Below are positions 27,937 through 39,257 of a stretch of DNA of 64,000 bases, one piece after another. This DNA comes from Nocardioides kribbensis. GTDB taxonomy: Bacteria > Actinomycetota > Actinomycetes > Propionibacteriales > Nocardioidaceae. Both the position numbers and the translations under genes were made by a program. The notes beneath the pieces are model-generated. The model had not been told where the DNA came from. It searched no databases and saw nothing but the letters and a program-made list of their open reading frames with translations. Every line of letters starts with the position of its first letter. The first letter of the stretch is position 1. The stretch lies in the NCBI RefSeq assembly GCF_015070375.1, contig NZ_JADCLL010000002.1, positions 496,001 through 560,000 on the forward strand, given 5' to 3'.

Positions 27937-28746
27937 GTGAGCCTGCTGTGCGCCGACATCGGCAACAGCCACACCGTCCTGGGGCTGCTCGACCCGGCGG
28001 TCGAGCCCGGCGCCCCCGGGCAGGTCCTGGCCGACTGGCGCGTCGGCACCGACGCCCGCCGCACCGCCGACGAGTGGGCGGTGCTGCTGCGCGGCCTCCT
28101 GGCCGGCGCTCCCGGCGGCCCTGCCGCCGACACCGTCTCCGGCGTCGCGGTCTGCGCCACCGTGCCGACGGTGCTGCACGAGTGGCGCGACATGCTCGCC
28201 CGGCACTTCCCCGACGTGCCCCACGTCGTCGTGGAGCCCGGGGTCCGCACCGGCGTGCCGGTGCTCACCGACAACCCGCGCGAGGTGGGCTCCGACCGCA
28301 TCGTCAACGCCCTGGCCGCCGCCACCCTCCACGGCGGCCCCGCCATCGTGGTCGACTTCGGCGGCACGGCCACGACCTTCGACGTGGTCAGTGCCCGCGG
28401 TCAGTACGTCGGCGGCGCCATCTCGCCCGGCATCGAGATATCCCTCGAGGCGCTCGGGCGACGCGGCGCCCAGCTGCGCACCGTCGAATTGCTCAGGCCC
28501 CGCTCGGTGATCGCCAAGAACACCGTCGAGGCGCTGCAGTCGGGCATGCTCTTCGGGGTCGCGGCCAGCGTCGAGGGAATCGTGAGCCGCATGGTCTCCG
28601 AGCTCGGCGCCGAGAACGACACGGTCACCGTCGTGGCGACCGGATATCTCTCCGACCTCGTCCTGGCCGAATGCTCCTGCTTCACCCACCACGACCCGTG
28701 GCTCACCCTGCGGGGCCTGGCCCTGGTGCACGCGCGCAATTGCTGA
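27937..28746 (+). CDS. coaX: Type III pantothenate kinase
   Basis: CoaX phosphorylates pantothenate, the first step of CoA synthesis, so this gene closes the pathway begun by panC and panD upstream. The 269-residue protein has the ASKHA phosphate-binding motif CADIGNSHTVLG at the N-terminus, GSDRIVNA, and VVDFGGTATTFDVVS with the catalytic Asp region. The GTG start is three bases from nadC. In M. tuberculosis coaX is likewise followed, after lysS, by lsr2 and clpC; lysS is missing here. Confidence 0.94.
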   Translation: MSLLCADIGNSHTVLGLLDPAVEPGAPGQVLADWRVGTDARRTADEWAVLLRGLLAGAPGGPAADTVSGVAVCATVPTVLHEWRDMLARHFPDVPHVVVEPGVRTGVPVLTDNPREVGSDRIVNALAAATLHGGPAIVVDFGGTATTFDVVSARGQYVGGAISPGIEISLEALGRRGAQLRTVELLRPRSVIAKNTVEALQSGMLFGVAASVEGIVSRMVSELGAENDTVTVVATGYLSDLVLAECSCFTHHDPWLTLRGLALVHARNC

Positions 28747-28800
28747 TCGTCCTCGAGGTCGTCGCGGGACCTTTTAGCCGACGTCGTCGCATTCATTAGT

Positions 28801-28829
28801 CGCCGCAAGCGCTTCGGCAAAAAGCGGCG
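28801..28829 (+). terminator. Possible coaX terminator hairpin
   Basis: CGCCGC (28801-28806) pairs with GCGGCG (28824-28829) about 55 bases after the coaX stop, in an unusually A/T-rich stretch (28747-28943). Evidence is weak because the stem is short and the loop large. Confidence 0.35.
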
Positions 28830-28898
28830 TGAATCCTTTACCCGTGACAATTGTTTGTCGACGTCGCCCCTCTGGCATCATCGATCTCGCAGGAATTC

Positions 28899-28925
28899 AA
28901 TTCGACGACGCTTCGGCGTCGAATT
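28899..28925 (+). promoter_or_regulatory. Hairpins immediately upstream of the lsr2 ribosome site
   Basis: AATTCGACG (28899-28907) pairs with CGTCGAATT (28917-28925); alternatively GACGC-TTCG-GCGTC (28907-28920) forms a compact stem with a UUCG tetraloop. The Shine-Dalgarno GGAGG at 28929 lies four bases downstream, so either structure could control lsr2 translation. Confidence 0.5.
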
Positions 28926-28943
28926 CACGGAGGTCGCAGAGCA

Positions 28944-29300
28944 ATGGCGCAGAAGATCCACATCGTCCTCGAGGACGACCTCGACGGCAGCGAGGCCAGC
29001 GAGACGGTGACCTTCGGTCTCGACGGCACGACCTACGAGATCGACCTCACCGACGAGCACGCCACGGAGCTTCGCGAGGCCCTGGCGCCCTACGTCGGGC
29101 ACGCGCGCAAGGTGTCGGGCTCGGCCCGCCGCGGCCGCAAGGCCTCCGCCGGCGCCGCGGGCAACGGCTCGGCCGGCTCGGCCGACGGGGGCCCCAGCGC
29201 CAAGGAGATCCGCGAGTGGGCCCGCTCCAACGGCTACGAGGTGCCCGACCGCGGCCGCGTCTCCGCCGAGGTGCGCGAGGCCTTCGACGCCGCCAACTGA
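28944..29300 (+). CDS. lsr2: Lsr2 family nucleoid-associated protein
   Basis: Lsr2 is a small H-NS-like xenogeneic silencer that binds A/T-rich DNA minor grooves and bridges it. The 118-residue product has the N-terminal dimerisation domain (AQKIHIVLEDDLDGSEASETVTFGLDG) and a C-terminal SAKEIREWARSNGYEVPDRGRVSAEVREAF with the RGR AT-hook-like motif that inserts into DNA. ATG 28944 is preceded by GGAGG. The upstream region is itself relatively A/T-rich, which would permit autoregulation. A strong hairpin follows the gene. Confidence 0.96.
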   Translation: MAQKIHIVLEDDLDGSEASETVTFGLDGTTYEIDLTDEHATELREALAPYVGHARKVSGSARRGRKASAGAAGNGSAGSADGGPSAKEIREWARSNGYEVPDRGRVSAEVREAFDAAN

Positions 29301-29347
29301 GACACCGGCCCACACGCCGGTCGACACACCGTCTGACACACCGGCCG

Positions 29348-29391
29348 ACACGCCCGGTCCACCGTCCGCACGGGCGGCGGACCGGGCGTGT
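29348..29391 (+). terminator. lsr2 terminator hairpin
   Basis: ACACGCCCGGTCC (29348-29360) pairs perfectly with GGACCGGGCGTGT (29379-29391), a 13-bp stem with an 18-base loop, located between lsr2 and clpC. Confidence 0.7.
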
Positions 29392-29403
29392 TCGCTCTCA
29401 GCG
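29390..29403 (+). promoter_or_regulatory. ClgR-type operator upstream of clpC
   Basis: GTTCGC-TCTCA-GCG fits the GTTCGC-N5-GCG core described for the actinobacterial activator ClgR, whose regulon includes clpC. It lies about 30 bases upstream of a TAGGCT -10 candidate at 29434-29439, a fitting distance for an activator. The left edge touches the lsr2 terminator arm. Confidence 0.45.
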
Positions 29404-29517
29404 GACGCACCTTCTGCGCTGAGGGGGAACGCGTAGGCTGTCAGCGGGGTTGGACACTCCGTACCCTCCCTCCACCCAGGAGCGGACGGCACCCCACCTG
29501 CACGAGGAGCGATGCGC

Positions 29518-32106
<2,589 letters not shown>

Positions 32107-32140
32107 CGACCGGCTGACCGAGCACCACACCGCACAGCAC

Positions 32141-32174
32141 GCAGCGCCCCGGGCCGCCAGGTCCGGGGCGCTGC
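32141..32174. terminator. Hairpin between clpC and mutY
   Basis: GCAGCGCCCCGG (32141-32152) pairs perfectly with CCGGGGCGCTGC (32163-32174) across a ten-base loop, between convergent genes. It can serve both directions. Confidence 0.7.
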
Positions 32175-32227
32175 TGCGTCCGGGCGACGGCGGCGCGTCG
32201 ACCGGGCCGGGCCGGCTCAGGGCCGGG

Positions 32228-33094
32228 TCAGGGCAGCGCGTAGGCGCTGTCGCCGGCCCGCACGAGCAGCCGGTCGGCCACCAGGCCGGCCAGGCACCGC
32301 TCGCGCTGCTCCGGCTCGGGCCAGGCCGCCACCAGCGCCGAGACGTGCACCGGGCCCTCGGCGTCGCGCACGACCCCCATCAGCCGCCCGCGGCACTGCC
32401 GGTCGGTGCCGGCCCAGGCCTGCGCGCGCCGCGGCGGCCCGTCGTACGCCGGCCGCCCGGCCGCCAGCCAGGCGCACTGCGCCGCGAGCGGGCAGTCGGC
32501 GCAGGCGGGCTGGCGTGCGGTGCACACGAGCGCCCCGAGCTCCATCACCGCCACCGCCCAGGTCGCCGCCGTGGCCTCGTCGTCGGGCACCACCGAGGCG
32601 GCCCGCTCCCGCTCGGCGCGGGTGAGCCCGGCCGGCGGCAGCTCGTCGCCGCCGAGCACCCGCGCCAGCACGCGACGCACGTTGGTGTCGAGCACGACGT
32701 GGCGCTGGCCGAAGGCGAAGGACGCGATGGCGGCGGCGGTGTACTCGCCGACCCCGGGCAGCGTGAGCAGGACGGCGTGGTCGCGGGGCACCTCGCCGCC
32801 GTGGTCGGCGACGATGGCGGTGGCCGCGGCGTGCAGGCGCAGGGCGCGTCGCGGGTAGCCCAGGCGGCCCCAGGCGCGCACGGCCTCGCCCGTGGGCTCG
32901 GCGGCCAGGTCGCCCGGCGTCGGCCAGCGCTCCATCCACGCGGCGTGCACGGGCAGCACCCGGGCCACCGGGGTCTGCTGGAGCATCAGCTCCGAGACCA
33001 TCACCGACCACGCCGACGCCTCGGGCCGACGCCACGGCAGGTCGCGGGCGTGCTCGTCGTACCACTCCAGCAGGGGGGCGTGCAGGCTGCTCAT
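32228..33094 (-). CDS. mutY: A/G-specific adenine glycosylase
   Basis: MutY removes adenine mispaired with 8-oxoguanine. The 288-residue protein has the catalytic Glu in SELMLQQT (E35), the helix-hairpin-helix LPGVGEYTAAAI, the catalytic Asp in LDTNVRRV (D136), and the four-Cys [4Fe-4S] cluster with spacing C-x6-C-x2-C-x5-C (CTARQPACADCPLAAQC). The C-terminal NUDIX-like domain seen in E. coli MutY is shortened here. The start at 33094 (MSSLHAPLLEW) gives the normal N-terminus. Confidence 0.92.
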   Translation of the reverse strand: MSSLHAPLLEWYDEHARDLPWRRPEASAWSVMVSELMLQQTPVARVLPVHAAWMERWPTPGDLAAEPTGEAVRAWGRLGYPRRALRLHAAATAIVADHGGEVPRDHAVLLTLPGVGEYTAAAIASFAFGQRHVVLDTNVRRVLARVLGGDELPPAGLTRAERERAASVVPDDEATAATWAVAVMELGALVCTARQPACADCPLAAQCAWLAAGRPAYDGPPRRAQAWAGTDRQCRGRLMGVVRDAEGPVHVSALVAAWPEPEQRERCLAGLVADRLLVRAGDSAYALP

Positions 33095-33161
33095 CGCCGC
33101 CATTCTCACCCGGGCGGGCGCGACCCCGGTGTGGCACCCCGACCGGGCGGGCCGGGCTGGC

Positions 33162-33167
33162 TACGGT
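33162..33167 (+). promoter_or_regulatory. -10 element TACGGT for a leaderless transcript
   Basis: TACGGT ends seven bases before ATG 33175. The alternative GTG at 33166 overlaps this hexamer, which supports the ATG as start. Confidence 0.45.
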
Positions 33168-33174
33168 GACGGCC

Positions 33175-33951
33175 ATGACGTCGCTGACCCGCGGACCGCT
33201 GCCGGCGCGCGTGTACTGGGTGCGCCGCGGCATCGTGCTCCTGCTGCTCGTGCTCCTCCTCGTGGCCCTGGTGCGGATCGTCGGCGCCCTCACCGGCGGC
33301 GACGAGACCCCGCAGGCCGTGCAGACGGCCGCCGACCCGGCCCCGACCGCGGCGCCCGAGGCCAGCCCCTCGGCCACCCCCACCGACGCCGCGGCCGACG
33401 CCCCCACCGCGGGCGCCAGCGCGGGCCCCACCGCAGAGCCCACCCGGCGCCCCGACCGACCGCGCGCCACCCGCACCCCCGAGCCGGTGCCGGCGCAGCC
33501 CGACGGGCCGTGCGACGACGGCGAGCTCGAGGTGGTGCCGAGCGTGACCTCGGCCGTGGCCGGCGGCGAGGTGGGCATCGACGTGGCCGTGCGCTCCCTG
33601 GACTCCGAGGCGTGCACCTGGACGACCTCCGCGCGCGAGCTGACCCTCAAGATCACCTCGGGCGACGACGAGATCTGGACGACGCGCGAGTGCCGCCGGG
33701 CCGTCGTGCCGCAGGACGTCGTGGTGCGCAGCGCCGAGGCCACCACGGTGGAGGTCGTGTGGTCGGGGCGCCGCTCCGACGCCGAGTGCACCCGCGCGGC
33801 CGACTGGGCGCTGCCGGGGTGGTACCACGTCGCCGCGGCCGCGATCGGCGGCGAGCCCGCCGACGTGCAGTTCCGGCTGCTCTCGCCGGTGCAGGAGGCC
33901 GAGCAGGAGGCGCAGGACGAGGCCCGCGAGGGCGGTCGCCCTCAGACGTAG
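33175..33951 (+). CDS. Membrane-anchored extracytoplasmic protein, function unknown
   Basis: The 258-residue product has a basic N-terminus, one transmembrane helix ([19 protein letters not shown], about residues 20-38), a Pro/Ala/Thr-rich spacer of about 65 residues, and a C-terminal domain with four Cys residues ([35 protein letters not shown]) that could form two disulfides outside the cell. I recognise no characterised family. It lies between mutY and disA; its last ten bases overlap the end of disA on the other strand. Confidence 0.6.
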   Translation: MTSLTRGPLPARVYWVRRGIVLLLLVLLLVALVRIVGALTGGDETPQAVQTAADPAPTAAPEASPSATPTDAAADAPTAGASAGPTAEPTRRPDRPRATRTPEPVPAQPDGPCDDGELEVVPSVTSAVAGGEVGIDVAVRSLDSEACTWTTSARELTLKITSGDDEIWTTRECRRAVVPQDVVVRSAEATTVEVVWSGRRSDAECTRAADWALPGWYHVAAAAIGGEPADVQFRLLSPVQEAEQEAQDEAREGGRPQT

Positions 33952-35024
33952 CGCTCGAGGATGGTCGACTCCGCCAGGCGCGAGAGTCCCTCCCTCACGC
34001 TGCGGGCGCGCAGCTCGCCCACGCCCTCGACGGCCTGGAGGTCGTCGATGCCGGCCGAGAGCAGCTTCTGCAGGGTGCCGAAGTGGTCGACGAGCCGGTC
34101 CACCACCGACCCCGGCAGGCGCGGCACCTTGGCCAGCAGCCTGTAGCCCCGCGGCGCCACGGCACCGTCGAGGTGCTCGCCGTTGCCCAGCCCGAGCACC
34201 CGGGCGGTGGCGGCCGGGTCGACCAGCTCGGTGGGGCTCAGCGCCTCGAGGCGCCCGAGCAGCTCCTCGGGGCTCTTGCTGCGACGCCCGGCGGGCAGGT
34301 AGTCGCGCACGACCAGCTCGCGCTCGGCGTCGACCCCGGTGACCAGCTCCTCCAGCTGCAGCGAGAGCAGGCGGCCGTCGGTGCCGAGCTCGAGCACGTA
34401 GTCCTCGATCTCGCGGGCGATGCGGATGACCATCTCCAGGCGCTGGGCCACGACGGCCACGTCGCGCACCGTCACGAGGTCCTCGACCTCGAGCGCCGAC
34501 AGGGTGCTCGACACCTCGTCGAGACGCAGCTTGTAGCGCTCCAGGGTGGCCAGCGCCTGGTTGGCCCGGGAGAGGATCTGGCCGGAGTCCTCCAGCACGT
34601 GGCGGGTCTCGCCGACGTAGGCGGCGATGATCTGCATCGACTGCGACACCGAGATCACGGGGTAGCCGGTCTGCTTGGCCACCCGGTCGGCGGTGCGGTG
34701 ACGCGTGCCGGTCTCCTCCGAGGGGATCGTGTGGTCGGGCATGAGGTGGACGGCCGCGCGGATGATGCGCGTGTTGTCCTTGTCGACGATGATCGCGCCG
34801 TCCATCTTGGCCAGCTCACGCAGGCCGGTGGCGGTGAAGGGCACGTCGAGGGTGAAGCCGCCCGTGGCGATGGACTCCACGGTCTTGTCGTGGCCGAGCA
34901 CGATCAGCGCGCCGGTGCGCCCGCGCAGGATCCGCTCCAGACCGTCGCGCAGGGAGGTGCCGGGAGCGATCGAGGCCAGGGTCGCGCGCAGGCGCAGGGT
35001 CTCGTCCGAGCGGTCGGCGACCAC
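33942..35024 (-). CDS. disA: DNA integrity scanning diadenylate cyclase DisA
   Basis: DisA scans DNA and makes c-di-AMP from two ATP. The 360-residue protein has the DAC domain with DGA at about residues 75-77 (MDGAIIVD) and the RHR of GTRHRTA at about 108-110, followed by a helical spine and a C-terminal helix-hairpin-helix region ([25 protein letters not shown]). The GTG at 35024 has GGAGG five bases upstream. It lies downstream of radA in the same direction, the standard radA-disA arrangement, in which RadA is a known modulator of DisA. Confidence 0.96.
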   Translation of the reverse strand: MVADRSDETLRLRATLASIAPGTSLRDGLERILRGRTGALIVLGHDKTVESIATGGFTLDVPFTATGLRELAKMDGAIIVDKDNTRIIRAAVHLMPDHTIPSEETGTRHRTADRVAKQTGYPVISVSQSMQIIAAYVGETRHVLEDSGQILSRANQALATLERYKLRLDEVSSTLSALEVEDLVTVRDVAVVAQRLEMVIRIAREIEDYVLELGTDGRLLSLQLEELVTGVDAERELVVRDYLPAGRRSKSPEELLGRLEALSPTELVDPAATARVLGLGNGEHLDGAVAPRGYRLLAKVPRLPGSVVDRLVDHFGTLQKLLSAGIDDLQAVEGVGELRARSVREGLSRLAESTILERYV

Positions 35025-35160
35025 GAGGTCCTCCAGGGTGCGGGTCGGCGGCCCCGGCGGCCGCCACGAGGGAGTCTAGGCGCCCGTGCGCCCGCCCGCG
35101 CGGTCATGGCGGGGTCGTGACGCCGTTGTGACCCGCGCGGGCGCCGCCTCGGGCCCGGGC

Positions 35161-36588
35161 TCAGGTCTGGGGCACCCGCGGCGGGCGGACCTCGTCGCGC
35201 CCGACCAGCCGCAGCAGCCGCAGGGCGGAGGCGACGTCGGGCACGTCGAGGACCTTCATGCCGTCGACGACCCACGACTCCGGCGAGCGCCGCGCGGCCT
35301 GGCCCGGCTCGGAGGGCACGACGGCCACCCGGAAGCCCAGCCGGGCGGCCTCGGCCACCCGCTGCGGCAGGTCGCGGACCCGGCGCAGCTCACCGGCCAG
35401 GCCGATCTCGCCCATCGCCACCACCCCGGTCGGCGGCGCGACGCCGTGGCTGGCCGAGACCAGCGCGATCGCGAGGGCCAGGTCGCTGGCCGGCTCGTGG
35501 AGCCGGGCGCCGCCGACGGTGGAGGCGAAGACGTCGTGGGCGTGGAGCCTGACGCCGCAGTGCTGCTGGAGCACGGCCAGCACCATCGCCACGCGCGAGG
35601 AGTCGAGCCCCGACGTCGTACGCCGGGGACGCTCCAGCGCGGAGGGGGTCACCAGGGCCTGCACCTCGGCCAGCAGCGGGCGCCGCCCCTCCAGGGTGAC
35701 GGCCACGCAGGTGCCGGCGACCTGGCCGTGGTGCTGCTCGACGAAGAGGCCGGTGGGGTCGGTGACCGCGGTGATGCCGTCGGCGGAGAGGTCGAAGCAG
35801 CCGACCTCGTCGACCGGGCCGAAGCGGTTCTTCATGGCCCGCACCATGCGGAAGCGGGAGTTGCGGTCGCCCTCGAAGTGCAGCACGACGTCGACGAGGT
35901 GCTCGAGCACCCGCGGGCCGGCGATGGAGCCGTCCTTGGTGACGTGGCCGACCAGCACGGTGGTGATGTTGCGGGTCTTCGCCACGCGGATGAGCGCGGC
36001 GGCGACCTCCTTGACCTGGGTGACCCCGCCGGGCACGCCGTCGACGCCGGAGGCGCCGATCGTCTGCACGGAGTCGACGACCAGCAGCGTCGGGCGGGTC
36101 TCCTCGATGTGGGTCAGCACCGCGCCCAGGTCGGTCTCGGCGGCGAGGTAGAGCTCGGGCTGCACCCCGCCGGTGCGGTCGGCGCGCAGCCGCACCTGCG
36201 AGGCCGACTCCTCGCCGGTGACGTAGAGCGTGCGGTGGCGCAGGCGCGCGGTCTGGGCGGCGACCTCGAGCAGCAGCGTGGACTTGCCGACGCCGGGCTC
36301 GCCGGCCAGCAGGATGGCGGCGCCGGGCACGAGGCCCCCGCCGAGCACCCGGTCGAGCTCGGGCACGCCGCTGGTGCGGAAGGAGGACTCCTCCACCGAC
36401 ACCTCGCCGATCGGCACGGCCGGGGTCGTGACGGGCGCCGCGGCGGCGCGGTGGACCGGCGCCGAGGCCTCGGCCACCGAGCCCCACGCCTGGCACTCAC
36501 CGCAGCGGCCGACCCACTTGCCGGTCTCCCAGCCGCACTCGGTGCAGCGGTAGCCGGGACGGGCTGCGCGGGTGGAGGTCTTGGCCAT
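35161..36588 (-). CDS. radA: DNA repair protein RadA
   Basis: RadA is a RecA-like helicase/branch migration factor in recombinational repair. The 475-residue protein has a four-Cys zinc finger at the N-terminus (C15, C18, C29, C32), Walker A GEPGVGKST, the RadA-specific KNRFGPVDEVG motif, and a C-terminal Lon protease-like domain without catalytic residues. ATG 36588 begins MAKTSTRAARPGYRCTECGW, the expected N-terminus; the frame extends further upstream without conservation. It is followed by disA after 136 bases. Confidence 0.95.
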   Translation of the reverse strand: MAKTSTRAARPGYRCTECGWETGKWVGRCGECQAWGSVAEASAPVHRAAAAPVTTPAVPIGEVSVEESSFRTSGVPELDRVLGGGLVPGAAILLAGEPGVGKSTLLLEVAAQTARLRHRTLYVTGEESASQVRLRADRTGGVQPELYLAAETDLGAVLTHIEETRPTLLVVDSVQTIGASGVDGVPGGVTQVKEVAAALIRVAKTRNITTVLVGHVTKDGSIAGPRVLEHLVDVVLHFEGDRNSRFRMVRAMKNRFGPVDEVGCFDLSADGITAVTDPTGLFVEQHHGQVAGTCVAVTLEGRRPLLAEVQALVTPSALERPRRTTSGLDSSRVAMVLAVLQQHCGVRLHAHDVFASTVGGARLHEPASDLALAIALVSASHGVAPPTGVVAMGEIGLAGELRRVRDLPQRVAEAARLGFRVAVVPSEPGQAARRSPESWVVDGMKVLDVPDVASALRLLRLVGRDEVRPPRVPQT

Positions 36589-36712
36589 GGGGCGCACGCT
36601 AGGCGACCCCACCGACAGCGCCCGCGGCCCGGGCCCCCGCCGCCCCGCCCGCCCGGCGCGGGGCCGGCGGCCTCACCCCGGAGAACGGGGGACGGCGCCG
36701 CGGCGGCAAAGT

Positions 36713-36737
36713 TATGCTTCTGCTTGGATCGATCAAG
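36713..36737 (+). promoter_or_regulatory. Promoter and candidate operator of the LacI-type gene
   Basis: TATGCT (36713-36718) is a good -10. The transcription start would fall in the perfect-arm repeat CTTG-N7-CAAG (36723-36737), which is therefore placed to block transcription if bound by the regulator encoded downstream. Confidence 0.4.
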
Positions 36738-36781
36738 AGCACCGGCCGCCGACGGCCGGAGCGAGCTGTCAGGAGACGCCG

Positions 36782-37837
36782 GTGGGGGTGCGGAACGCGT
36801 CGCGCGGGCCCGGTCGCCCTGCCGTCCCCACGGGTGCGCCGCCCACGCTGGCCGACGTGGCCGAGCGGGCCGGCGTCTCGCGCCAGACGGTCTCCAACGC
36901 GGTCAACAACCCCGACCTGCTGCGCGCCGACACCCTGCAGCGCGTGCAGCAGGCCATCGCCGAGCTGGGCTACCTGCCCAACCGGGCCGCCCGCAACCTG
37001 CGCACCCGCTCCTCCCACCTGATCGGCCTGCGCATCAGCGCCGCCCAGGAGGGCACGGCCAACGCCACCATGGACCGCTTCGTCCACTCGCTGGTCGAGA
37101 CCTCGCGCGACGCGGGCTACCACGTGCTGCTCTTCGCGGGTGAGGCCGACGACCCGCTGTCGGGCTACGACGACCTGCTGCGCTCCACCGCGGTCGACGC
37201 CTTCGTCGTCACCGACACCTACCTCGGCAACCCCCAGGCGGGCTGGCTCGGGTCGCGGCGGGCTCCTTTCGTGGCCTTCGGCCGGCCGTGGGACGCCCCG
37301 GAGGCCCACCACCCCTGGGTCGACGTCGACGGGGCCGCGGGCTGCGAGCTGGCCACCCGCCACCTGCTCGAGCGCGGCCACCAGCGCGTCGCGTGGATCG
37401 GGTGGCGCAAGGACTCCCCGATCGGGGAGGACCGGCGCGAGGGCTGGCGCCGCGCCCTGCACGCGCAGGGGCTGTCCTCGGCCGGCCTCGCCGCCCGGGT
37501 CGACGACACCGTGACCAGCGGCGCGCAGGCCAGCGCCGCCCTGCTCGACGACGCCGCGCCCACCGGCTTCGTGTGCGCCTCCGACACCCTGGCGATGGGC
37601 GTGCTCCAGACCCTGGCCGCGCGCGGGCTGACCCCCGGCCGCGACGTCGCCGTCGTCGGCTTCGACGACTCCCAGGTCGCCCAGGTCGTCACCCCCGGTC
37701 TCACCTCGGTGCGCCAGCCGCTGGAGCAGGTGGCGATCGAGATCGTCTCCGCCCTGGAGGGCCTGCTCGGCCACCCGCCCCGCGTCGGCGACGGCGTCCT
37801 GCTCACCCCGACCCTCGCCGTGCGCGGCTCCAGCTGA
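36782..37837 (+). CDS. LacI-family transcriptional regulator
   Basis: The 351-residue protein has a LacI helix-turn-helix (PTLADVAERAGVSRQTVSNAVNNPDLLRADTL), the hinge region YLPNRAARNLRTRSSHLIG, and a periplasmic-binding-like sensor domain with the C-terminal DVAVVGFDDSQVAQVVTPGLTSVRQPL. GTG 36782 has AGGAG six bases upstream, which decides the start. Neighbouring genes encode no obvious sugar-use operon, so targets are unknown. It lies at the junction of two conserved gene blocks. Confidence 0.88.
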   Translation: MGVRNASRGPGRPAVPTGAPPTLADVAERAGVSRQTVSNAVNNPDLLRADTLQRVQQAIAELGYLPNRAARNLRTRSSHLIGLRISAAQEGTANATMDRFVHSLVETSRDAGYHVLLFAGEADDPLSGYDDLLRSTAVDAFVVTDTYLGNPQAGWLGSRRAPFVAFGRPWDAPEAHHPWVDVDGAAGCELATRHLLERGHQRVAWIGWRKDSPIGEDRREGWRRALHAQGLSSAGLAARVDDTVTSGAQASAALLDDAAPTGFVCASDTLAMGVLQTLAARGLTPGRDVAVVGFDDSQVAQVVTPGLTSVRQPLEQVAIEIVSALEGLLGHPPRVGDGVLLTPTLAVRGSS

Positions 37838-37846
37838 CCGCGGCGG

Positions 37847-38548
37847 CTAGAAGCGCTTCCACCACAGGTTGACGGCGTAGTCGACCTCGAGGCCCTCGTG
37901 CTCGCCGAGCACGGCGTCGGCCACCGGGCCCGGCAGCTCGACGCGGGTGACCGCCTCGAGGTCGGCGCGGGAGGTGAAGCGCCAGCAGACGTCGAGCGGC
38001 ACCCGCGTCCAGCCGCGGGTCGACCAGAAGCGCTCGACGACCGCGGGCGGGTCGAGGTGGGGGTAGCCCCGGCGGAACCAGTCGCCGAAGGTGGAGCGGG
38101 TGGGGTCGTTGTCGACCACGAAGGCCGTGCCGCCGCGGGCCACCACGCGGTCGAGCTCGGCCAGTCCCGGCTCGCAGCCGGGTCCGAAGAAGTAGGCCCA
38201 CCGCGCCTGGACGACGTCGACCGAGGCGTCGGGCAGTGGCACGTCCTGCGCGGTGCCCTGGAGCACGCCGACGCCGGCCAGGCGCGACGTACGCCGGCGC
38301 GCCAGCGCCACCAGGTCGGGGTGGGGCTCGACGCCCACGACGCTGCCGGCGCGCTCGGCCCACCGGGGCAGGTGGAAGCCGGTGCCGCAGCCCAGGTCGA
38401 GGAAGCGCTGCCCCGACCAGTCGTGCAGCGCGGCCATCGCGGCCTCGATGCGCCGCTCGGGGTCGACCGCGGTGTTCTCGAGCTCGTAGGTGGCGGTGTG
38501 GTGCCAGATGTTGGGGCTCGGCACCGCACCGGGCGAGGGGCGGCTCAC
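37847..38548 (-). CDS. Class I SAM-dependent methyltransferase
   Basis: The 233-residue protein has the SAM motif FLDLGCGTGFHLPRWAE, the acidic VGVEPHPD and the post-I segment DVPLPDASVDVVQARWAYFFGPG. It belongs to the Methyltransf_11 group; the substrate is unknown. It ends near the converging LacI gene and starts 19 bases after the upstream glyoxalase-like gene on the same strand, so the two probably share a transcript. Confidence 0.78.
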   Translation of the reverse strand: MSRPSPGAVPSPNIWHHTATYELENTAVDPERRIEAAMAALHDWSGQRFLDLGCGTGFHLPRWAERAGSVVGVEPHPDLVALARRRTSRLAGVGVLQGTAQDVPLPDASVDVVQARWAYFFGPGCEPGLAELDRVVARGGTAFVVDNDPTRSTFGDWFRRGYPHLDPPAVVERFWSTRGWTRVPLDVCWRFTSRADLEAVTRVELPGPVADAVLGEHEGLEVDYAVNLWWKRF

Positions 38549-38567
38549 GAGCCGTCGCCGACCGGTG

Positions 38568-39206
38568 TCAGAGCCGGACGAGACCCGACGGGGTCTGCAG
38601 CTGCACCGCGATGATGCCGGGGGTGCCGTGCGGGGCGACCCACTCCACCTTGACGTCCTCGAGCGGCGCCTCGACGGTCTCGCCGAGCCACTCGCTGACG
38701 CGCTGCGGGTCGCCGGCGATCTCCAGGCAGGCCAGCGCGTAGCCCTCGTCGGCGCCCTGGCTGGGGTGCAGCTCGGCGGGCACCTCCCACTGCAGGAAGA
38801 ACGGCAGCTGCGGGTCGGCGATGAGGCCGTTGAGGCCGATCTGCTTCCAGCGCAGCTCGGTGCCGTCGGGGAGGTGCCGGCTGCCCTGCGCGGCCTCGCG
38901 GCCCAGGCGCTGCTCGGCGACGCTGATGTCGTCGACGGCCACGGCCCAGCCCAGCCAGCCGCCGCCGAGGGCGGAGCGGGCGCGGACGGCCTGGCCGAAG
39001 GGGGCCTTGTCGGAGGCGGGGTGGTCGAGCACCTCGACGATCTCGAGGTAGGTGCCCCCCGCCAGGGCCAGGGTCATGTTGCGGGTGCCGAAGCGGGGGT
39101 GCACACCGCCGTCGCTGAACTCGCGACCGAGCAGGCGCCCGATGCGCTGGGCGGTGCCCGCGAGTCCGTCGGGTCCGGCGGCGTAGGAGAGGTGGTCCAG
39201 GCGCAT
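38568..39206 (-). CDS. Glyoxalase-like (VOC superfamily) protein
   Basis: The 212-residue protein begins MRLDHLSYAAGPDGL, the usual N-terminus of glyoxalase-like VOC proteins, and continues with VHPRFGTRNMTLALAGGTYLEIVEVLDHPASD and a second half that repeats the fold. Such proteins bind a metal and small ligands, but the reaction is not predictable. ATG 39206 is chosen because the conserved N-terminus starts there. A perfect 7-bp palindrome lies about 55 bases upstream. Confidence 0.75.
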   Translation of the reverse strand: MRLDHLSYAAGPDGLAGTAQRIGRLLGREFSDGGVHPRFGTRNMTLALAGGTYLEIVEVLDHPASDKAPFGQAVRARSALGGGWLGWAVAVDDISVAEQRLGREAAQGSRHLPDGTELRWKQIGLNGLIADPQLPFFLQWEVPAELHPSQGADEGYALACLEIAGDPQRVSEWLGETVEAPLEDVKVEWVAPHGTPGIIAVQLQTPSGLVRL

Positions 39207-39257
39207 GTCAGGAATTGTGGACAACACGCCCGCAGCGCTTGACACCGGGGTCGGGTT

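Noticed and set aside
29512..29517. ATG 29512 as clpC start
   Set aside because: AGGAG is only two bases upstream; ATG 29518 has the correct eight-base spacing and gives the standard MFERFTDRA start.
32107..32227. tRNA or small RNA gene between clpC and mutY
   Set aside because: The region is fully explained by a terminator hairpin and has no cloverleaf; no tRNA was found in any gap of the window.
36723..36737. HspR HAIR element
   Set aside because: CTTG-N7-CAAG has only four of the seven bases in each HAIR arm and is not next to a chaperone gene.
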